From positions 859,748-923,747 of the forward strand of contig JAAOMT010000303.1 of NCBI GenBank assembly GCA_016748015.1: a stretch of DNA of 64,000 bases, written 5' to 3'. This document shows, piece by piece, positions 63,283 through 64,000 of the stretch (position 1 is the first letter of the stretch; each line of letters begins with the position of its first letter). The stretch is from Geosiphon pyriformis (taxonomy: Eukaryota; Glomeromycota; Glomeromycetes; Archaeosporales; Geosiphonaceae). Made by a program: the position numbers and the translations under genes. The notes below the pieces were generated by a model, which was given only the letters and a program-made list of their open reading frames with translations, had not been told where the DNA came from and did no database searches.

Positions 63283-64000
63283 TTTAATTAAACCCAAATT
63301 AGAAGGTAATTTGTATTATATTACTAATAAATATTTTTAAAGATATCTTAATATTTATATTTACAAGAAAATAGAGTATTATAATTATAAGAAATTATTC
63401 AGAATATTTTAAATCAAATTTAACATCATTGAAATGTGTTTTTTTAAAACATATTCCTTTATTTTTATTACTGTACTATTTTAATTTTAGGTTTTTTAAC
63501 AGATTTAAATAGACTAAATATTGTTTAACTTTAATAGTCTTATTAAACTTTTGAAATTAAATATTTTTTATATCTATTTTGTACTTTTTTTTAAGTTTTT
63601 TAAGTTTAATAATAGAATAAAATATTTGAAGTAATGAGTTAAACAAAAAATTACACTTATTGCAATATTAAAAATGACAAAAAATTAAACAATAATTGTA
63701 TAATTTTGTATTAAAATTAACTAGTCTTTATTCTTATTTTTTTTAGATAGAAACAAGTTTTTAATACTGGTTTTAAAATGTTTTAGAATTATTAATAAAC
63801 AAATTATTCATTTTTTCTATAATTATTAAGACATTTTTTATAATATATATTTTCTTAATTATAATATTTTTTATTCTATGGTGGTTATTTTCCAGATTTT
63901 TTTTTATTGTAAAAGTATAAATCTAATTAATTTATTACTTAATTATAGACAACAGTGAATAAAGTTTTTTTTAAACCCAGTTATTAATTAAAATAATATA
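63283..64000. other. AT-rich flank, nothing recognised
   Basis: Low-complexity A/T sequence with no open frame, no LTR landmark and no match to the LINE copies by eye. Confidence 0.5.

Noticed and set aside
1-64000. CRISPR arrays, rRNA or tRNA genes
   Set aside because: No regularly spaced identical repeats and no rRNA or cloverleaf-like sequence was recognised.

Overview
This window is eukaryotic nuclear DNA and is almost certainly fungal. The best guess is an arbuscular mycorrhizal fungus (Glomeromycotina, of the Rhizophagus/Gigaspora/Diversispora kind). Three things point there: very AT-rich flanks, compact genes with many short GT-AG introns, and a LINE family whose ORF1 begins with the KKKAPKG.FHGPAG motif and carries an RRM-like domain, a pattern I associate with Glomeromycotina. 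The assignment is inference, because no rRNA or other marker gene is present.

Layout. 1-5565: an LTR remnant sitting in a decayed minus-strand LINE. 5566-18100: a host gene island of four genes: NCBP1/CBP80 (minus), CNOT3/NOT3 (plus, divergent from NCBP1 over a 249-bp shared upstream region), a SIKE/FGFR1OP2-like coiled-coil protein (plus) and an ABHD13/Bem46-type alpha/beta hydrolase (minus, convergent). Two of these act in nuclear mRNA maturation and mRNA turnover, one is a putative STRIPAK component and one is a membrane-anchored hydrolase. 18100-36825: AT-rich graveyard with three remnants of a Ty3/gypsy family, a 5'-truncated LINE and one nearly full-length but mutated LINE (22307-29112). 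36826-63282: a nested block in which one minus-strand LINE is split into three pieces by two near-complete plus-strand Ty3/gypsy elements, A (41532-51432) and B (51485-61421). 63283-64000: AT-rich, nothing recognised.

The most interesting system is the A/B gypsy family. Each element is about 9.9 kb with LTRs of about 1 kb. Its gag-pol reading frame has the order Gag - CCHC knuckle - aspartic protease - a cysteine-rich zinc-ribbon/helical region - a dUTPase domain with all five motifs - reverse transcriptase - RNase H. Integrase is not joined to this frame: in both elements RNase H ends at a stop and integrase starts in another frame at its own conserved ATG. A third ORF of unknown function lies between integrase and the 3' LTR and runs through the polypurine tract into the LTR. 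The dUTPase is also recognisable in a much older, divergent gypsy remnant (29.2-29.5 kb).

All transposon copies are mutated mainly by C-to-T and G-to-A changes. These produced catalytic Asp-to-Asn changes and stop codons from CGA, CAA/CAG and TGG, so none looks autonomous now. Host genes between them keep intact reading frames.
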